Shown here piece after piece: positions 59,251 to 64,000 of a DNA stretch of 64,000 nucleotides (the first letter of the stretch is position 1; each line of letters starts with the position of its first letter). The translations under genes were made by a program, and so were the position numbers. The notes beneath the pieces are model-generated. The model saw only the letters and a program-made list of their open reading frames with translations. It was not told where the DNA came from and made no database searches. The DNA comes from Thalassia testudinum. Taxonomy: Eukaryota; Streptophyta; Magnoliopsida; Alismatales; Hydrocharitaceae. The stretch covers positions 14,514,501-14,578,500 of the forward strand of contig JAZHRO010000073.1 of the NCBI GenBank assembly GCA_037157565.1, written 5' to 3'.

Positions 59251-59388
59251 ATCCTACAATATTCCCATTGTAAAATTAAAACAAGGGGAGAAAGGAAAGA
59301 AATCACCTGACAATACTGTTATTCAGAACGCTGGGTTGCCTCCTAACAAGTGCTGCATTTTCTGTCAGCAGCCAGACTTAGAAGGAAC

Positions 59389-61373
59389 CTATAAGTCTGG
59401 TTCCAAACAGAAAAAGTTAGGCCCTAAAAATATGTGTAACATCGTGGGCCTAGAAAACAGGTAGCTACGGTTGCTAGCGAGCTGATGATAAAACGTAATC
59501 CCAAATTCTCGCCAGAATGTATGAAAGCAGAAAACCTTGTTGGCTACCTGGGGAGGTCTAGGAATAACAAAAGGAATATGAGAAGGGACCTTCCTAAACG
59601 GACTAAGTGGAGGATAACAAAGAACCTCCAAAATAGGATTGGTTTTAAAAGATATAAACATTAATACTTGAAACCCTTGAATGGCAAGACTAAAAGTACA
59701 AGCATCAATCCACACTCGCCATTCAACCCAAGGGTGTACTGGCCTGATACGTTCTCTAGAAAGAATGTAAATGAGTAGAGATCTGAGCCAAGGATTAGGT
59801 AGGGAATCTACTGGTTGCTTAAGTGATTGGGTGGTAATTATTAAGTCCAAAAAGGGCTTAGGCTGTTTAGGTTCCATTCCCAATAAGAATTCATATTTCA
59901 CATCCTTACCTAGCTTCATTATTTTGTGAATCTCCAATTGCTTCTCTACAGTAGACGAGTCATGAATAGAATTCACTATCTCATTAGTAGACTCATGAAC
60001 AACATGCTTAGATGACAGCTGGGTTTCTTGGGAAGTAGCGAGATCAGAATTATCAGCAAATCCATCCCTAGGCTGTTTCTTGTCAATTACATCCTTTCCG
60101 AGGACTTTGTGTGCTACTTCAATATCAGTAATATCTTTAGGAGGATTATCATCTTTAATGTAATGGAGAAAGCCCACATCACTGAATTCGTTGTTCTTCT
60201 CGGGGTATAAATCCTCAATTGATGTATATTGTCCTCGAGAGTCTCCCTTAGGCTTCTCGCTATTATGTTGGCCTTCCTCTAATATCAACTCCTGTTTTGA
60301 TGGAGGAGGACTCTAAAAAGAAGGAAGGAATCTGGATTTCACCATATTATTTATATCCTCTGGAGGTAAATCCTCAAATAATAAATAATTTCCTTGTGAT
60401 TCACTCCAGATTTTCAGTCCAGGTTCCTCTATTGGGGCATCCTCGTCCTCTGAAATAGACTCTTCATATCCCTGAGACCAAAATTGATCTAAATCATCCT
60501 CCATTCTCTTAGGGTCACCTTCATTGGGTGAATTTAAAACCTCAGGATGCTGAATGGTAGGTGTTGATTCCCTAAGTGGAGGGTCAGGAGTAGGCTCACT
60601 AAGGGTAGAATGTGATTCCACCAGATAATCAATAGGGGAAGTGATAGGAACAATACAACCTTGACCTGGGTTAGTACGGGTAAGGAGAATACTGTCATTG
60701 GGGTCAAGGTCCTCAAGAGGTACCATCTTCCCTTACTTTTGACTCCATTATAGCTCGGGTGAATAATCATTATGATCATTCTCCTCTAGTGGCCGTGCCT
60801 CATTGGGAGAGTCTAAGTGATACCTACATAAATTTGGATCCCTATTGTCATTGGTTTTCGCAGAATTATTTTCATGATCATGGTCGTATGGGTAGGGATC
60901 AGAATTACTGGGAAGTGCATAGCTAAGCTGTCTTATTTCTTCGTTTAACTGTTGACTACTCCTCAACATCTCTCCCATTGATTCCATCATTTCCTTTTGC
61001 TATTTTTGCATTTCTATCATAAAAGAGGAGAGGCTACTATTATCAGGTTGGGGAGGATAGTCAATTTCAAGCTCTAGTTGCCTAGGGGTATCGGTCCAAC
61101 CTCGATACAAAAATCATGAAGGGTGGGATGGTTAGGTGTTTGCATAGAAGTAGGGATTGCAGGGTTGGAAAATCCCACTCCTAGGCTCTTCTCAAAAGTG
61201 GGAGTTATCAAGCCAGTACTCCAAGGATAGGAATATGAATGATCCCATGAATTGTCAATGTACCCATCAAAGGATGGATATGCTCGGGGCATGGGATCCT
61301 GGTTAAAAGATGGGAAGTATTGACTCTGATAATCTAAATGATAGGAGTAACGGTGATCCATTTCTTTAAGCAA
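59389..61373 (-). pseudogene. Unrecognised ORF of non-autonomous element F (possibly gag-like)
   Basis: A degenerate reading frame of about 660 codons. The pieces 60990-60748, 60726-60313 and 60288-59389 lie in one frame, separated only by stops. The N-terminal piece 61373-61074 (MLKEMDHRYSYHLDYQSQYF; Tyr/Ser/Pro-rich) is joined by one frameshift. The part near 61000 has a Glu/Gln/Met-rich coiled-coil-like segment (MMESMGEMLRSSQQLNEEI). The middle is strongly acidic (EEPGLKIWSES, SISEDEDAPIEEP). The C-terminal 150 residues are hydrophobic and aromatic (WVEWRVWIDACTFSLAIQGF). No capsid, CCHC, protease, RT or integrase motif is visible. I do not recognise the family. Its place between leader and 3' noncoding region is that of gag-pol. 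Confidence 0.65.
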
Positions 61374-62572
61374 AATAGTTTTAACTCTCTTAGGATTTAG
61401 AAGAATTCAAAACACAAGCAGAAACTTCCTAGAGAGTTCTAACGCTGTCAAAGCAAGCGCAAATCCAGTGGGATCTGTTTTTAGTAGATTGTAGGTCTTG
61501 GAATTAAATGTTCAATTGGTGGTCAAACAAGTTTTGCAAAAATTACGCTTCCTAGGCCAACCTTCGCTGGTGCCTATAACCTACTCGCAAGGGATGGAAG
61601 TCTAAAATCGAGCCCACACACGAGGAACCAAAGTAACTTGGTGGATAGGCTTGTTGATTTCTGACTAACTTCCCTTGTGGTGCAAAAGAGGGGAGGCTGA
61701 AATTTATCTAGTGACCTTATGTGTGAGGTGCATAGTGTCTTAGGTGTGCAAACATACGATTGTGTTTTGAGTTTTGAAATTTTGCAAACAAGATCCCTTT
61801 GCACACAATTTTAAGTCACATATTTTAAGGTCCAACCTCTTAGCAGTCCTAATTTTTAAAGTGACCACTAAATTAATTCGATTCAAGCACTTTAGTGCTC
61901 TTAGATTTAGGTTCAATGCAGATGCATGACAGGTAATTGATGCTCAAGAGAAGATGTACCTTACTCTTACTTTCTTCGTGCAATAATGTATGCAATATAG
62001 TAAAAATAAACTAGATGCTACTCATTCAGTCCTAGATGGTCGTCCTATAGATATGCAGCTTCTAGCAGGCAGTTCGAATATATTTTTTTTCAATAATAAT
62101 AATAATAAACAAACTGACTTAATCTAACTAACTAACCGAAATGTAGTTCAAAAAATATAAATAAATGGGAACACACTCCCGAAAATATTCTTCTGCATAC
62201 AAGAGTGATAAGAAATAAAGAAGCATTGCGAACATGTTCCCAAAAATACCTGACAAGGGTCCAAAAGATAGAAATTAAATTCTAATGTCTATCTAAACTA
62301 AATCTGACTAAGATCTACTGACTAAATAAAAAACAAGCTTCTCCGTAAGCCTGTGCACGTGGGATCAAGGCCCATGTGTTCCTGTTGCTGGCCTCCAGGT
62401 GGTGTCAAGGTTCACCAAAAAGATCGCCTTCGCCGTGCATGTCGTTCAAGGTCAATGTCGTCGCTCTGCTGTGCCTGTCGCCCTGTTAGATTCCTCGCAC
62501 AATAAAAAAATATGATCAGATAACTGTGCAACTCAGAATATTCAAAAATAATGAAGTGAATCTATTGCATCT
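61374..62572 (-). other. 5' leader of element F
   Basis: Untranslated stretch between primer site and ORF, AT-rich, with an AATAAT run near 62090-62105. No domain is seen in the short ORF at 61574-61804. Confidence 0.6.
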
Positions 62573-62596
62573 GTTGCCTCCCCAGTAACGGTGCCA
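62573..62596 (-). other. Primer binding site of element F (tRNA-Asp type, diverged)
   Basis: The minus strand starts TGGCACCGTTACTGGGGAGG, three bases inside the LTR end at 62600. It resembles the PBS of element G, including the extension GGGGAGGCAAC. Confidence 0.82.
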
Positions 62597-62599
62597 TTT

Positions 62600-63678
62600 T
62601 GACGGAGAGATTCTCACTTATTTATGATAGCAATAGAAGGATATGTCATTGTGTTTTATGTGGTGGAAAATCTCTCAATCAAAACTAAATATCAAATTTA
62701 ACCACAGTAAAGATGTCACATCCACAGGGAGGAATAGACCAATAAATTCACGAGTCGATGAATATACTATTTGCAGACACTACCACAACTTTAATGTGAG
62801 GAATATGCTATTTTAAATGAAGCTTGCAATTTCCTTAAAAGTTCAGGGGTATTTATGCAGTTTTCACACCAGGAATTAAGCTCCAAAAGTATGTGTATGA
62901 TGCATGTGTAATGGCATATCATGTAAATTTAACTTGCATGCAAATCTGATTTGAAATTCAAAGTTAAATCATGCACATAACACAAGTGAAGAAATTTCAG
63001 GAAACTATGAGTGCATCAATGCAATGTGGCCTGAATAAAATATTAACATCTAAATGACAATGGCATTAGATGTAAATATTAATTGAGGACAAAACAGAGG
63101 ATTTCTCTTCTCTCTTCCTCACGTGGACGGCCGTGCACGGTTGGCGGCGAGAGTCGACGGGGTGGTGCGCCTCGACGAGGGCTACGCAATGGTGGTGATG
63201 CGGTGGTCGGAGGTGGCCGGCGGCAGTTGGGTGGAGGAGAATGGCCACTGGCCTGTTGCCCCTATCGGAGGAGGTTCACCGCACTTGGAGAAGAAGAACA
63301 GCACTGCTGCAGCCCGCGCGGCTGCGTGCTGGGCGCGTGCGCACAAGGAGTGCTAGGGCGCAGCTGGAGTGGCCTGCGAGCGTGGGTCACCTGTGGCTGG
63401 CTGCTACCTGCTTGTGCTGGTGCAGCTCGGGGGCACTTGCTGGCAGGGTTGTGGCATGACGCAGGCTGGAAGGGTGTACCTGTAGCAGTAGCGTGGGGTT
63501 GGGTGTGGCGCCTGTAGGCAGTGCAGGTGCGGGCAGGCGGAGAAGGGCGCTAGATGCAGGGCGCAGGCTGGAAGGTGCGGCTGTGGCACCTGCGGGCGTG
63601 TGGTTGCAGGGCGCGGTGCAGGGTGGCGTGCACTTGCAGTGGAGAGGAGGCTGGTGTGGTTGCGAAGGCACTCGCGTG
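62600..63678 (-). repeat. 5' LTR of element F, truncated or interrupted at 63678
   Basis: From TGACGGAGAGATTCTC. It is collinear with 56007 to about 57230, including GTGGTGGAAAATCTCTC-like and CACAGGGAGGAATAGACC. The two copies agree up to GCACTCGCGTG and then differ completely. Confidence 0.82.
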
Positions 63679-64000
63679 TGATTAGCCCATAGTTGTGGGC
63701 TATTTAAGTATTTAAGTGCCTACACATTAGGTTAATTCTAACATTTATTTAGCATAAATTAGGATGTAAATAGATTAATTCATAGTTTTAATTTAATTAC
63801 ATAATCCATACATTGCATTCATATCTTAAGTGCATTTAGAATTAGCTTAGAATAGCATTCATCTAATTAGACAACCAATTAGGTACATTATTTTCATTAA
63901 CATAGAAGTTGAGGGTCTGTATGTAAATGACCCTAATATTTTAACATTATTTTCTTTACTCTTCTCCTTGCAGGAACGGCTGGCTGCCGCTCCAACGTCG
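63679..64000. other. Start of a further insertion in the F 5' LTR (unidentified)
   Basis: The new sequence starts TGATTAGCCCATAG, with preceding 5 bp GCGTG as a possible target site. It is AT-rich, then ends with a pyrimidine tract and TTGCAG before GC-rich sequence at 63974. It could be an LTR element beginning here. The window ends too soon to tell. Confidence 0.4.

Overview
This window looks like intergenic DNA from a large, repeat-rich flowering-plant genome. I find no cellular gene, tRNA or rRNA gene. Everything recognisable is transposon-derived: Ty3/gypsy LTR retrotransposons of two plant lineages (Athila/Tat-like, primed by tRNA-Asp; and a Del/Tekay-type chromovirus with an integrase chromodomain and a tRNA-iMet primer site), an L1-type LINE, one end of a CACTA element, and several solo LTRs. 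All long reading frames are interrupted by stops or frameshifts. The species cannot be named from the sequence.

Layout. (1) 1-6206: 5' part of an Athila/Tat-like element on the minus strand (gag, leader, primer site, 2.56 kb LTR with an expanded TA microsatellite). (2) 6207-7322: plus-strand gag-protease relic of another such element. (3) 7323-14165: a minus-strand LINE (ORF1 DUF4283, ORF2 endonuclease and RT). Its RT is split by a solo LTR (7741-11064), which is itself split by another solo LTR (8895-10810). (4) 14166-16613: unassigned, partly AT-rich and partly CT/GA-rich. (5) 16614-17030: CACTA terminus. (6) 17036 to beyond 64000: one chromovirus on the minus strand, opened by at least five insertions.

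Inside the chromovirus: its 3' LTR (17036-24109) holds solo LTR D (18765-23232), which holds insert E (21410-23032). Its pol and gag-pro hold solo LTRs at 24532-26016 and 28620-30784. Its 5' leader holds solo LTR C (32755-33251 plus 52765-54994). C holds a full-length Athila/Tat-like element G (33252-52759), and G holds H, an LTR-PBS-LTR remnant (36238-41652). The chromovirus 5' LTR is cut at 56006 by element F (56007 to beyond 63678), a non-autonomous element with an unrecognised ORF. A further insertion seems to start at 63679. Most of these joins are supported by 5-bp target-site duplications read directly from the sequence.

How the parts relate. F and G share a ~1.5 kb noncoding 3' segment bounded at both ends by the same polypurine-like tract, which suggests that F is mobilised by G-type proteins. 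Several otherwise different LTR families share a CAGGGAG-like block 100-145 bp from the LTR 3' end. They also share the palindrome GACGTC, which reaches 17 copies in ~600 bp inside insert E. These shared noncoding signals are the most interesting content of the window.
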